Assembly (NCBI RefSeq): GCF_014202945.1
Contig: NZ_JACHHW010000001.1
Span: forward strand, 124,001 to 188,000
Origin: Zhongshania antarctica
GTDB lineage: Bacteria > Pseudomonadota > Gammaproteobacteria > Pseudomonadales > Spongiibacteraceae
Direction of reading: 5' to 3'
Length of the DNA stretch: 64,000 nucleotides
In this document: positions 45,127-54,019 of the stretch, piece after piece
Numbering within the stretch: the stretch's first letter is position 1
Layout of the letters: the number at the start of each line of letters is the position of its first letter
Notes under the pieces: model-generated
The model's database searches: none
Told to the model about the DNA's origin: nothing
What the model saw: the letters and a program-made list of their open reading frames with translations, nothing else
Position numbers and translations under genes: made by a program

Positions 45127-46695
45127 TTATTCTAGCAATTTTTTTGGAAAGCTAATTTCAACTGCACTGCCCTTCCCGAGTTCGCTACTGACCTTGACGC
45201 TACCTTTCAACTGCTGGGTCACCAAATTGTAGACAATATGCATCCCGAGACCACTGCCACCTGAGCCTCGGCGGGTGGTAAAAAAGGGTTCAAATATTTT
45301 CTTAACAACCTCTGGCGGCATACCTTTACCGTCATCGCTGTAATGAATGCGAATTTGCTCCGGCTGTTCCTCAACGGCAATACGTAAATGCCCCCTCTCA
45401 CCCTCGTCAAAGCCATGCTGCACTGAATTCATGACTAGGTTGGTAATAATTTGCGACATCGCACCCGGCACGGAATTAATGGCTAAATTGGGATCGCACT
45501 CAATCTCTACCACAAGGTCGGTACTGCGCAGCTGTGGTTTGAGACTCAGCATGGTCTCATCAATATAGCGCTTTAGCTCAAACATCCGATATTCGCTGCT
45601 AGTCTGGTCTACCGCGACTTGCTTGAAGCTGTGAATGAGGTCTGCGGCGCGCTGCAAATTGCCCAATATGATCTCAGTGGCCTGCATGCATGTTGAAAAA
45701 TACCGTTTGAGCGCTGAATTTGTTAATTCACCGGTTTGATAAAGATCAGTCGTTGCCTTAGTGTCTTCTCTGAGCGTGCTGGCAGCGGTCACGCCGACCC
45801 CAACTGGGGTATTTATCTCATGCGCGACCCCGGCAACCAAACCACCAAGCGATGCCATTTTCTCATTGTTCACCAACTGCTCTTGAGTTTCTTTTAATCG
45901 CCTAAGCGCTTGTTCAAGCTCAGCATTGGCCTTATCTGCTTGCTCGATACGGATTTCAAGCTCACCTCTGGTCGCTTCCAAAGTGAGATCGCGGCTCTCG
46001 ATTTGAGCCAGCATATTATTAAAACCTAAAATCAACTCGCCAATTTCGTCATTTCCAGTTGGTAATGCACGCAGTGAATAGTCACCCGCCACCGAGACCT
46101 CTTTCGTTGTCTGTAGCAGGGCTAATATCGGATTTGAAATTAGACGCTGTAAAAATAGGGATAAAATAGACGCAATTGCAATGCTCGCCAGCACCATTAA
46201 GCCCACAACCATACTGTCTAGTCGTGTCGATTCCCATAGATCGCCCAAACCCCGCTCAATATACAAGCTTCCAATACGTTCACTGCCCAACATTACAGCA
46301 CTAACCACCACTAAGTGATTGTGAGTGTAAAAATTATGCTCCGGCGGTATCTCCAAACACTGCAATGCGCTTCCGGCATCGCGGTTATAGCTGGCAAATA
46401 AGTGTTCACCAGTCGCTTCGGACTTGTATACACAAGCTTGCAAAACATCATGCTTAGCACGCAAAGACGACAAAATTTCGGTCGCGGCAGGAGCATCATT
46501 AAAACTGAGCGCAGCGGTGGTATTCAGGGTAAAAACTTCGGCAACAGCAGACAGGTTATTATTTAAGGTCTCGCGAACATTGAACCAATTATAGATAAGA
46601 AAAACGAAGGCAGTAATAAATAGGCAAACTGATGTTGTCCCAACAATTGCGGCTAATAGTTTTAATCTTATAGGGACATCAGCACTCCGAGTCAT
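45127..46695 (-). CDS. Membrane sensor histidine kinase of the TonB receptor-YfiR operon
   Basis: 522 residues. Two membrane helices (LLAAIVGTTSVCLFITAFVFLIY and the one near VVGLMVLASIAIASILSLFL) enclose a CHASE8-like periplasmic domain. HAMP and a coiled coil follow, then a phospho-acceptor region GLVAGVAHEINTPVGVGV and ATPase motifs DDGKGMPPEVVKKIFEPFFT and GGSGLGMHIVYNLV. The HAMP-plus-coiled-coil type without an adjacent response regulator is common next to YfiR genes. It follows the yfiR-like gene by 20 nt. Confidence 0.88.
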   Translation of the reverse strand: MTRSADVPIRLKLLAAIVGTTSVCLFITAFVFLIYNWFNVRETLNNNLSAVAEVFTLNTTAALSFNDAPAATEILSSLRAKHDVLQACVYKSEATGEHLFASYNRDAGSALQCLEIPPEHNFYTHNHLVVVSAVMLGSERIGSLYIERGLGDLWESTRLDSMVVGLMVLASIAIASILSLFLQRLISNPILALLQTTKEVSVAGDYSLRALPTGNDEIGELILGFNNMLAQIESRDLTLEATRGELEIRIEQADKANAELEQALRRLKETQEQLVNNEKMASLGGLVAGVAHEINTPVGVGVTAASTLREDTKATTDLYQTGELTNSALKRYFSTCMQATEIILGNLQRAADLIHSFKQVAVDQTSSEYRMFELKRYIDETMLSLKPQLRSTDLVVEIECDPNLAINSVPGAMSQIITNLVMNSVQHGFDEGERGHLRIAVEEQPEQIRIHYSDDGKGMPPEVVKKIFEPFFTTRRGSGGSGLGMHIVYNLVTQQLKGSVKVSSELGKGSAVEISFPKKLLE

Positions 46696-46715
46696 AAGAT
46701 CTAACTGCGCGGTTA

Positions 46716-47264
46716 TTAATTAACATTTCGAGCCAGCCCCAGTAATTTAGAACTCATTTTTATACTTGAACGATTGGCCGCAGTCTGATTGATATCAAAG
46801 CGAATCTTGCCATCAATAATAACAAACTGAATCATGCCGCCCATTTCAATAAAGCCGCTGTCATCACTTACGGTCAGAACTGCCGCATCTGAAAGCGCAC
46901 CTACCCAATCGGTCAAGCGCGCTGCATCCATAAAACCAAGGAAAACGAGTTGGCAATTCTGCGCCTCACCGGGATGCCGAATGCTACTAAACTTGATCGG
47001 CATACCATTATTTTCCTTATCACCTATGGTCTCCACCAGCTTGGCGTGTAACTGCGGACTACCCGCAACGCACATTACAAAATCTGCACGTTTCCTAGCT
47101 GCAGGCCACTCAATAAATTTTGTAAAATTATATAAAAATGCGGATTTTACTCGGTACTCTAATTCTGATGTATCGGCATAAGCATGAATTGCACCGCAGA
47201 AGAAAACTAAGGCCACGGCAAGACATAATCGCACTTGCAACCTAGCTCTAAGCAACAACTTCAT
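46716..47264 (-). CDS. YfiR-family periplasmic protein
   Basis: 182 residues from ATG 47264; an upstream in-frame ATG at 47288 would overlap the receptor gene. A signal peptide (LCLAVALVFFCGAIHAYA) is followed by the family motif VKSAFLYNFTKFIEWP. Further family-like features are CVAGSPQLHAKLVE, CQLVFLGFM, LTVSDDSGFIEMGGMIQF and a C-terminal KMSSKLLGLAR. YfiR itself represses a diguanylate cyclase in the periplasm. Here the neighbour is a histidine kinase, suggesting YfiR modulates the sensor. Confidence 0.88.
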   Translation of the reverse strand: MKLLLRARLQVRLCLAVALVFFCGAIHAYADTSELEYRVKSAFLYNFTKFIEWPAARKRADFVMCVAGSPQLHAKLVETIGDKENNGMPIKFSSIRHPGEAQNCQLVFLGFMDAARLTDWVGALSDAAVLTVSDDSGFIEMGGMIQFVIIDGKIRFDINQTAANRSSIKMSSKLLGLARNVN

Positions 47265-47275
47265 GAAGTCCCCAC

Positions 47276-49240
47276 TTAGAAATGCCATGTAAATTGCCCG
47301 TGTATACTGCGACCAATTTCATTACCACCGCTAAATTCTGCGTGTTGCGGGTCTAATAGGTTAGTGCCTACCAGCGACAATTCAACACGCGGGCTTAGCC
47401 GCCAAATACTGGTAATATCCAACGCGGAGTAGGCCTTAACCTCTACATCATCAAGCGCATCGACCCATCTAGCCCGAGCTTGCACAGACCAGCTGTCCGC
47501 TATATCCCAGTCCAGCCTCAGGTTGACCTGATTGTTTGGATCATTTTCGTTGTTTTGAGCAATATTAACGTCACGACTACCGAACTTCACCGCCACGTCC
47601 ATATCTTGATAGACGTAACTCGCCAAGACTTTTACCGCTGGCTGCGGCTCCCACCGAACAGTGAGTTCAAACCCCTGGGTTCGCCCGGCACCATCATTGA
47701 CAAAGCGGACCGGAACAGATTGCGGGTTAAAAAAATCATCGGTAAACGAGCGCAGTTTATCGTACTCGTTATAAAAAACCGCGACATCAGCAGAAAGCAC
47801 CGAATTAAGCAGGGTGCGGTAACCGAACTCGTATGCAAGCACTTCTTCAGAAGTAAAGTTTTCATCACCGACCAGAATGCCACCAAAGATATCGATGGTA
47901 TGATCTAAACGGTTTGGGATACGAACTGCGCGGGACACCGCCCCCCAGACCGTATTACGCTCATCTACAATATAACTAAAGCGCGCACTGGGCTGAAACT
48001 CATCACCGGTATAGTCGTTGTTCTCGTATTTCGCCCCCAAGGTCAGGTGTAATTTATTTTCGATAAGTTCAATTTGATCTTGCGCAAACACATCGACGGT
48101 CTCATCTTTTCGCGCAGCAGGTACAAACTTAAGGACGGCGGGATTAAGGCTTCCAATATTGTCATCTGTTGTATGATAGCCCCCGCCAATCACAAAATTC
48201 TGACGCTTCCCGACAGTGAAACGATGTTTTATGTCGACATCATAAATATTGCGATCTTCTGTAAAGGTCTGGGTATCGTCACGGCTACTCTGATCGTAAA
48301 CAAACTGTACTTCGGTATCAGTCGAGTGGTCGTAACGCCGCTTCCAGCGTGCGATCACATTGTAACCACTAGTAGATTCAGCTTTATTGCTAAGCGGGTT
48401 ATCAATACGCCCCTTATACAAGTCACCCTGCAAGGTCAGTTTATCGCTTTCGCTTAGCTGAAGATCAGTACGAAAGCCAAGTTGATCATGATTTCGGGCA
48501 TCATTTGCATCGCCCGCGCCCGCGCTTTCTTGAGGAGCGTAGTGAGTGGTTTTTGCATACACGCGATAATGACCAAGCGCACCGGCTTTACCACCATAGC
48601 GCCACGCCGCAAAGCCATCAAACTCACCACCTCCACCCGCTTGCTGAAAACCGCCTTGGGTATTCGCCGCCGACTTGGTAACGATATTCACCACGCCATT
48701 TACCGCATTAGCCCCCCACAGTGCGGCACCCGGCCCACGAATCACCTCAATACGCTCAATATCATCCATCAAGGTGTCCTGCGCATCCCAAAAAACACCC
48801 GAATACAGCGGCGTATACAGGCTGCGGCCATCCATGAGCACTTCTAATTTATCAGCAACGGTCGAGTTAAAGCCCCGAGCGGTTATTGCATAAGAGTGGG
48901 AATCTAAACGTGCTACCTGTACGCCGGGAATTAAGCGCAACGCTTCTGGAATACTTTTAACACCAGAGCGAATAATAGTACTGCCGTCTAATACAAATAC
49001 CGCTGCGGGGGATTGCTGAAGTGGTTCGCTACGCTTAGATACCGAAACCACGTCAATATTCATCAAGGACTCAAGGCTAAGACTGGCCAAATCATCGACG
49101 CGGGCAAGCAACAGCGGCTGAGGATTGACCGCATACACACTCGGCGCAATAAGCATAAATAGAATAGAAGCAGGTAACACACCACGGCAGGAAGTGTGCT
49201 TAAAATGTGTATTCACCGCCTGCATTCTCATTTTCGGCAT
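47276..49240 (-). CDS. TonB-dependent outer-membrane receptor
   Basis: 654 residues. A signal peptide ends near SVYA, then a short segment DLASLSLESLMNIDVVSVSKR, typical of one receptor subgroup, leads into the plug (VFVLDGSTIIRSGVKSIPEALRLIPGVQV; IERIEVIRGPGAALWGANAVNG). A 22-strand-type barrel ends in Phe (IHGQFTWHF). The substrate is unknown; no ABC transporter or siderophore genes are near. The receptor is followed by YfiR and a kinase in one operon, so it may feed a signalling output. Confidence 0.92.
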   Translation of the reverse strand: MPKMRMQAVNTHFKHTSCRGVLPASILFMLIAPSVYAVNPQPLLLARVDDLASLSLESLMNIDVVSVSKRSEPLQQSPAAVFVLDGSTIIRSGVKSIPEALRLIPGVQVARLDSHSYAITARGFNSTVADKLEVLMDGRSLYTPLYSGVFWDAQDTLMDDIERIEVIRGPGAALWGANAVNGVVNIVTKSAANTQGGFQQAGGGGEFDGFAAWRYGGKAGALGHYRVYAKTTHYAPQESAGAGDANDARNHDQLGFRTDLQLSESDKLTLQGDLYKGRIDNPLSNKAESTSGYNVIARWKRRYDHSTDTEVQFVYDQSSRDDTQTFTEDRNIYDVDIKHRFTVGKRQNFVIGGGYHTTDDNIGSLNPAVLKFVPAARKDETVDVFAQDQIELIENKLHLTLGAKYENNDYTGDEFQPSARFSYIVDERNTVWGAVSRAVRIPNRLDHTIDIFGGILVGDENFTSEEVLAYEFGYRTLLNSVLSADVAVFYNEYDKLRSFTDDFFNPQSVPVRFVNDGAGRTQGFELTVRWEPQPAVKVLASYVYQDMDVAVKFGSRDVNIAQNNENDPNNQVNLRLDWDIADSWSVQARARWVDALDDVEVKAYSALDITSIWRLSPRVELSLVGTNLLDPQHAEFSGGNEIGRSIHGQFTWHF

Positions 49241-49305
49241 ATATTACACTCATTTTTTAACGGACTAATTTGTCCTAACTCTTATTCATGCCCTGCTTAG
49301 CTAAG

Positions 49306-49401
49306 GTTCACGGGCCCAATGTTCACGGTAAGACACAAATATTCTACCGACTATAGTATATTTTACTTATATAGGCCTTATATCCTTATCCCGCGATAAG
49401 G
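49306..49401. promoter_or_regulatory. Direct repeat and inverted repeat between TonB receptor and AraC gene
   Basis: GTTCACGG occurs at 49306-49313 and 49321-49328 (15-nt step, direct), the arrangement of many AraC-family half-sites. A perfect 7-bp inverted repeat CCTTATC-CCGC-GATAAGG lies at 49384-49401, 78 nt before the AraC start. Both are in the 238-nt divergent region, so they may couple the two transcripts. Confidence 0.35.
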
Positions 49402-49478
49402 GGGCCTGTTATGATTGAACACCCAGAGCGCTCGTCTCTAGCAAACAATTTCAACACGCATGCCGTAAGTAGAAGAAA

Positions 49479-50498
49479 ATGAGTAGCATAACGTCAATGC
49501 GCAACATTTCTGTTGCCAATTACTTTCTTCACGCCGTTCTCCACAATGCGGAGGCCAAGGGCTTAGACCCCAACCAGCTGCTTATGGATGCGGGCATATC
49601 CAAAGAACTACTTAAACAACAGAGCGCGCGTATTCCCGCCGTAAAATTAGGCAAACTGCAAACTATCGTTACGCGAGCAATGAAGGATGAATTTCTAGGG
49701 TATGGCCCCGGTCGCTACACCCTCGGAACATGGAACAATATGTGTTATTCGGTGATTAACTGCACGACGCTGGGCCACGCTCTAGCGCGCTATTGCCGGT
49801 TTTATCAGATGTTCGAGTGGGGCTTACAACCCTACTTTGAAATTAATGATGACGAGGCTAGATTAATTGTAGCGCCGAGCGATCAAGAGTATGAGTACCA
49901 AAATTACGCTTATGAGCTCGTCATGTTTAATCTGCACCGGTTTAGCAGCTGGATTACCCAGCAGCACCTGCCGCTCATTGCCGTAAACCTTCAGTACCCT
50001 GCCCCCGAGCATGCCGCAGAGTACCGCCATTTATTTCTGGGCCAGCCGGTATATTTTAACCAGCCACGCACCGAAATGATTTTCCACAGTAGCTTGGCCG
50101 ATTTGCCCACGAAACAAAACGAGCAGTCTTTACACCGTTTTTTACGGCACCCAAATCTCGTATTCCTCATTCAACAGTACGATGAAAAAAGCTGGACCGC
50201 CCAAGTGCGGGTCATTATCAACAAAAGTCTGATCAATACGCCGGGCATAGAAGACATAGCCACACAGCTGTATTTACACCCCCAGACGCTACGACGACGC
50301 TTAGCTCAAGAAGGTACAAGCTTTAACGAAGTCAAAACTCAGTGCCGGCACGACACCGCCTTGTACTATCTTGGTAAATCCACGCTGTCAATTGAGCAAA
50401 TAGCCCAACGCACCGGCTTCTCAGAAGCCAGTGGTTTCACCCGTGCCTTTAAAACGTGGACCGGAATGTCACCGCAAAAATACCGGCAACACCTCTAA
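49479..50498 (+). CDS. AraC-family regulator (OruR type)
   Basis: 339 residues. The N-terminal arabinose-binding-like domain has LGYGPGRYTLGTWNNMCYSVINCTTLGHAL. The C-terminal double HTH has HPQTLRRRLAQEGTSFNEVK and GFSEASGFTRAFKTWTGMSPQKYR. It is divergent from the TonB receptor operon and convergent with the thiolase-like gene, so either may be a target. Confidence 0.85.
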   Translation: MSSITSMRNISVANYFLHAVLHNAEAKGLDPNQLLMDAGISKELLKQQSARIPAVKLGKLQTIVTRAMKDEFLGYGPGRYTLGTWNNMCYSVINCTTLGHALARYCRFYQMFEWGLQPYFEINDDEARLIVAPSDQEYEYQNYAYELVMFNLHRFSSWITQQHLPLIAVNLQYPAPEHAAEYRHLFLGQPVYFNQPRTEMIFHSSLADLPTKQNEQSLHRFLRHPNLVFLIQQYDEKSWTAQVRVIINKSLINTPGIEDIATQLYLHPQTLRRRLAQEGTSFNEVKTQCRHDTALYYLGKSTLSIEQIAQRTGFSEASGFTRAFKTWTGMSPQKYRQHL

Positions 50499-50513
50499 GC
50501 CCCCAACGACCAA

Positions 50514-52049
50514 CTAGTCCAGATTAAAGCTCACAATATTCTTATTTGCCTTGTGGTGTACTCTCACCTTACGACCAATCAATTCGGCTTCCCCCGCCAT
50601 TGTTGCCAAACTAGACTCGTCCTCAGCGTCAGTATTGGCTAAAAAACGCCTACCATCATCAAAACGGCCAACCACCATACCGAGTGTTGCCACGCCACGG
50701 TTATACACCAGCGTATAGGTCTCAATACTGCCGACACCCTCAGCTTGCTCAACAAGCTCTGCGCGCGGCAAAGCATTGAACTTGGCCTGTAAATTAGGAT
50801 CGGCATTGTGGCAAGGCTTGGCTGGTGCTTGCGCCGAGTAAACTCCCACGGACTGCTTAGACAAGAAACCACCATTGGCAGTAATCAAACCGTAGTCTTG
50901 CGGTTTGCTGCGCAAGGCGTCTGTTAGACTAGCGATGGCGTGGGTACTATAGCTATTCCCTGCGCCACCAAAGAACGGCAAACCGCCCGTTACCGTAAGC
51001 GGTTTATCCGTCGTCCAATCCAGCCCCATAGCCTCACAGGCAGCGAGTACCGCAATAGGAAAACAACTGTATATATCCATAATATCGATCTGATCAATCG
51101 ACTTACCCACGCTGCCTAACACCGCATTCAAGCTCAGGCGCATGGTCTCGGACACAGCCAAGTCTGGCCGCTCCGACACCCAGCGATCATCGACATCAGC
51201 GTAGCTGTGCAAATATACCCATTGCGATTCAGGAATGCCCAGCTCAATAGCCTTATCAACCGAACACATTAACAAAGCGGCGCCCTGATTCACGGCGTCT
51301 TGCGCCACCATCCACTTAGTGTACGGCCTTGCTACCCAATAGTTTTCCTTAGAAACCTCATTGAGAAAGGCCTCACTGCGAACCGTGGGAAATTGCGAAT
51401 AGGGGTTGCTTGCCGCCACTTCCGAAAATTTAGCAAACAATTTAGAGGCCAGAGTCCGGTGAGCAGCCTCTGACAAACCATGCCTGGCGCGCCAAGCATT
51501 TTCAAACAAAGGATAAACTTGGGTTGGGAAGGTGATACCGTGATTTATTTCGTAGTCGGTAAACAGCAAATGGCAGCCGCGATCGTCAAGCTGACCGTCC
51601 ACCTGCTCACTCCAATCCAGAGCCAAACCGGCTTTCAACGCCTGCTTCATAATACCGGTGGCTTCTGCACCGGCTATCAAGCCCATGGTCATTTCACCGG
51701 CGGCAATTTTTTCTGCAAACTCATTTACAAAGCGCTGTGGAGAATGCCCGCCTTCGCGGCCATAAATAGCATTTTGAGGATCTGCGCCAATACGCTTAGC
51801 CAATGATCGCGGAACATTATTACTCGCACCAAGGGGACAAGCACCGCCGGGTATCGAATCAATAAATCCGCGAATATAGGCGATGGTATCAATATGTGCC
51901 GCGAGAGGCGTGTTGGCCTGCGCCGAGGCCAAAGCTACCTTTGCCGCTTCCGCAGCTATATCGACCGGTGCCAAGGCATTGTCGGCGGTAAGTACATCAC
52001 GAAACACATACTGACCGGATGCGACTAAAATGGGTGTTGTGTTCGCCAC
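50514..52049 (-). CDS. Thiolase-family acetyl-CoA acetyltransferase (long, SCP-x-like)
   Basis: 511 residues from a GTG with AGAGGGA. Longer than classical thiolases, it has a thiolase-like core (LGSVGKSIDQIDIMDIYSCFPIAV, GGLPFFGGAGNSYSTHAI) and a C-terminal extra domain of about 90 residues. Related proteins occur in sterol, terpenoid and branched-acid catabolism. The nucleophilic Cys region reads differently from FadA-type thiolases, so the reaction may be atypical. It lies downstream of the SDR gene by 128 nt, with its own palindrome (52120) in between. Confidence 0.8.
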   Translation of the reverse strand: MANTTPILVASGQYVFRDVLTADNALAPVDIAAEAAKVALASAQANTPLAAHIDTIAYIRGFIDSIPGGACPLGASNNVPRSLAKRIGADPQNAIYGREGGHSPQRFVNEFAEKIAAGEMTMGLIAGAEATGIMKQALKAGLALDWSEQVDGQLDDRGCHLLFTDYEINHGITFPTQVYPLFENAWRARHGLSEAAHRTLASKLFAKFSEVAASNPYSQFPTVRSEAFLNEVSKENYWVARPYTKWMVAQDAVNQGAALLMCSVDKAIELGIPESQWVYLHSYADVDDRWVSERPDLAVSETMRLSLNAVLGSVGKSIDQIDIMDIYSCFPIAVLAACEAMGLDWTTDKPLTVTGGLPFFGGAGNSYSTHAIASLTDALRSKPQDYGLITANGGFLSKQSVGVYSAQAPAKPCHNADPNLQAKFNALPRAELVEQAEGVGSIETYTLVYNRGVATLGMVVGRFDDGRRFLANTDAEDESSLATMAGEAELIGRKVRVHHKANKNIVSFNLD

Positions 52050-52119
52050 GGGAATCCCTCTATATCATTATTTATTAAGCACGAAGTGTATCGCGCTAAT
52101 TGCTAGATTGTATTGACAC

Positions 52120-52134
52120 TAGCGGTCACCGCTA
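52120..52134. promoter_or_regulatory. 15-nt perfect palindrome TAGCGGT-C-ACCGCTA
   Basis: 7-1-7 inverted repeat in the 128-nt gap upstream of the thiolase-like gene (start 52049) and after the SDR stop. The one-base centre makes it unlikely to be a hairpin terminator and likely to be a dimer operator. No adjacent TetR-type gene; regulator unknown. Confidence 0.45.
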
Positions 52135-52177
52135 ATGGTAAATGGGTCAAAGCAAACGAAGCTTTTATGCGGCAATT

Positions 52178-52957
52178 TTAGAGTGATTGCACTAAATGCC
52201 CGCCATCCACCGGTAGCGCCACGCCATTTAGAAAAGAACCGGCGTCGCTGGCTAATAATAATAGCGGCATACTCAGCTCATTCATCTGCCCAAGACGACG
52301 GGGGGGTATCTTACCCAAATACTGACGCCCCTTCTCTGTTTGAAAAAAGTCGCTATTAATCTCGGTTTCAAAATACCCCGGACACAAGGCATTCACCCGA
52401 ATATTACTGCGCCACAATTCCTGCGCGGTATTTTTGGTTAACTGCACCACCCCCGCCTTAGCGGTTGCATACAAACTATTATTGGCGCTTGGCTGCAGCC
52501 CGAGGATCGAAGCAATATTAACAATACTGCCGCTAACACCCGCCTTAATCATCCGCGCGGATGCCTCTCGCGACACCCGCCACACCGCGCGTAGATTAGT
52601 ATCAACGACAAAGTCCCACTGCTCCTCGGTGCTGTCCACAAAACGGCTTGGATCAGCAACGCCAGCATTGTTCACCACGATAACCACCGCGCCCACCGCC
52701 GTCTCAGCCTGATCGAAGGCTGCCACTACGGATGCTTTGTCATTAACGTCCATCGCCACCGCCAAGGCTTTCCCACCTTGCGCTGAAATATCTGCAACCA
52801 GCGCCTCTAGTTTGTCTACACGCCGAGCGGCAACCACCACCGTCGCGCCAGCCTGCGCCAATACTTTGGCAAAATGTGCCCCTAAGCCGCTAGACGCGCC
52901 GGTGACCAAAGCCACCCGGCCAGACAAATCAATACTCTTCGCTATTGCTTCATTCAT
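52178..52957 (-). CDS. Short-chain dehydrogenase/reductase (SDR)
   Basis: 259 residues from ATG 52957 (AGGTTG upstream); a TTG three codons earlier is less likely. The cofactor motif is TGASSGLG. NNAG is present. The catalytic Ser-Tyr-Lys set is seen as NIASILG followed by YATAKAG. CPGYFETEIN follows. An NAD(P)-dependent 3-oxoacyl or hydroxyacyl oxidoreductase is likely from context. In operon with the kinase-like, dehydrogenase and phosphatase genes upstream. Confidence 0.9.
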   Translation of the reverse strand: MNEAIAKSIDLSGRVALVTGASSGLGAHFAKVLAQAGATVVVAARRVDKLEALVADISAQGGKALAVAMDVNDKASVVAAFDQAETAVGAVVIVVNNAGVADPSRFVDSTEEQWDFVVDTNLRAVWRVSREASARMIKAGVSGSIVNIASILGLQPSANNSLYATAKAGVVQLTKNTAQELWRSNIRVNALCPGYFETEINSDFFQTEKGRQYLGKIPPRRLGQMNELSMPLLLLASDAGSFLNGVALPVDGGHLVQSL

Positions 52958-52981
52958 TTTTAACAACCTAATTAACCCTTA

Positions 52982-54010
52982 TTACTCGCCTTTTTCGATC
53001 AACGCCATGCCTAGTTCAGCAAGGGGTGCCGCCAACGCGCCATAGGCCATCGCTTTTTCGCTCGACGCATTGCCATCCAGCGCACGCTTGTACACGCCCT
53101 GCAAAATCGCGCTGAGACGGAAAAACGCAAAGGCCAGATAAAACACCCAGTGATCAATTCCCTCAATACCGCGCCGCTCACAATATCGACGTACGTATTC
53201 TTGTTCAGACGGTATACCCAACGCCTCGCGATTGAGACTGCCAAGCCCCGGAATGGCGGCATCACCAGGAATACGCAGTTGCATACACTGGTAAGCTAAG
53301 TCGGCGTAGGGGTGCCCCAAGGTCGACAACTCCCAATCCAACAAGGCCAAAACCGTAGGCTCTTTATTGTCGAACATCATATTGTCGAGCCGGAAATCAC
53401 CGTGGTTAATACACACCAAACCGTCGTCTGGCGGCAGATTCGCATTTAACCACTCGATCATCGCTTCCATAGCCGGCACCGTTGCGGTTTCACTGGCGCG
53501 GTATTGGCTAGTCCAACGGCTGAGCTGGCGCTCAAAGTAATTGCCGGGACGGCCATAATCACTCAAGCCAATAGCGTCAACATCCACATTGTGCAAATCG
53601 GCTAAAACCTGATTCATGGCGTCGTAAATCGCGCCGCGCTCTGTGGGGCTCTGCTCTGGCAGCGCCGCGTCCCAAAGAATACGGCCATCAAGGTAATCCA
53701 TAACGTAAAACATTGAGCCAATAATGCTGTCGTCCTCACACAGCACCCGCATTTTAGGCACCGGCACATTGGTTTGGGCCAGCGCCTTCATCACACGATA
53801 CTCGCGGTCGACCGCGTGGGCAGATTTCAGCAACTCACCCGGTGGCTTGCGCCGCAGCACATATTTGCCACTGGCGGCCGCGATCAGATAGGTCGGGTTA
53901 GACTGGCCACCGGCAAATTTGTCGGCGGTCAGCGGCCCTTTAAAACCAGCGATGTTTTTTTCAAGATAAGCGCCTAAAACCGCAATATCTAAATCAAAGG
54001 TAGTTGCCAT
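52982..54010 (-). CDS. Aminoglycoside-phosphotransferase-like kinase (ACAD10/11 N-domain type)
   Basis: 342 residues, GGAGG before the ATG. The kinase fold has the catalytic loop INHGDFRLDNMMFD and the metal-binding LLDWELSTLGHPYADLAY. Such proteins beside acyl-CoA dehydrogenases resemble the N-terminal domain of ACAD10/11, which phosphorylate 4-hydroxyacyl-CoA before rearrangement. The adjacent dehydrogenase would be the partner half, so 4-hydroxy acid breakdown is a plausible role. Confidence 0.88.
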   Translation of the reverse strand: MATTFDLDIAVLGAYLEKNIAGFKGPLTADKFAGGQSNPTYLIAAASGKYVLRRKPPGELLKSAHAVDREYRVMKALAQTNVPVPKMRVLCEDDSIIGSMFYVMDYLDGRILWDAALPEQSPTERGAIYDAMNQVLADLHNVDVDAIGLSDYGRPGNYFERQLSRWTSQYRASETATVPAMEAMIEWLNANLPPDDGLVCINHGDFRLDNMMFDNKEPTVLALLDWELSTLGHPYADLAYQCMQLRIPGDAAIPGLGSLNREALGIPSEQEYVRRYCERRGIEGIDHWVFYLAFAFFRLSAILQGVYKRALDGNASSEKAMAYGALAAPLAELGMALIEKGE

Positions 54011-54019
54011 GCATCCTCC

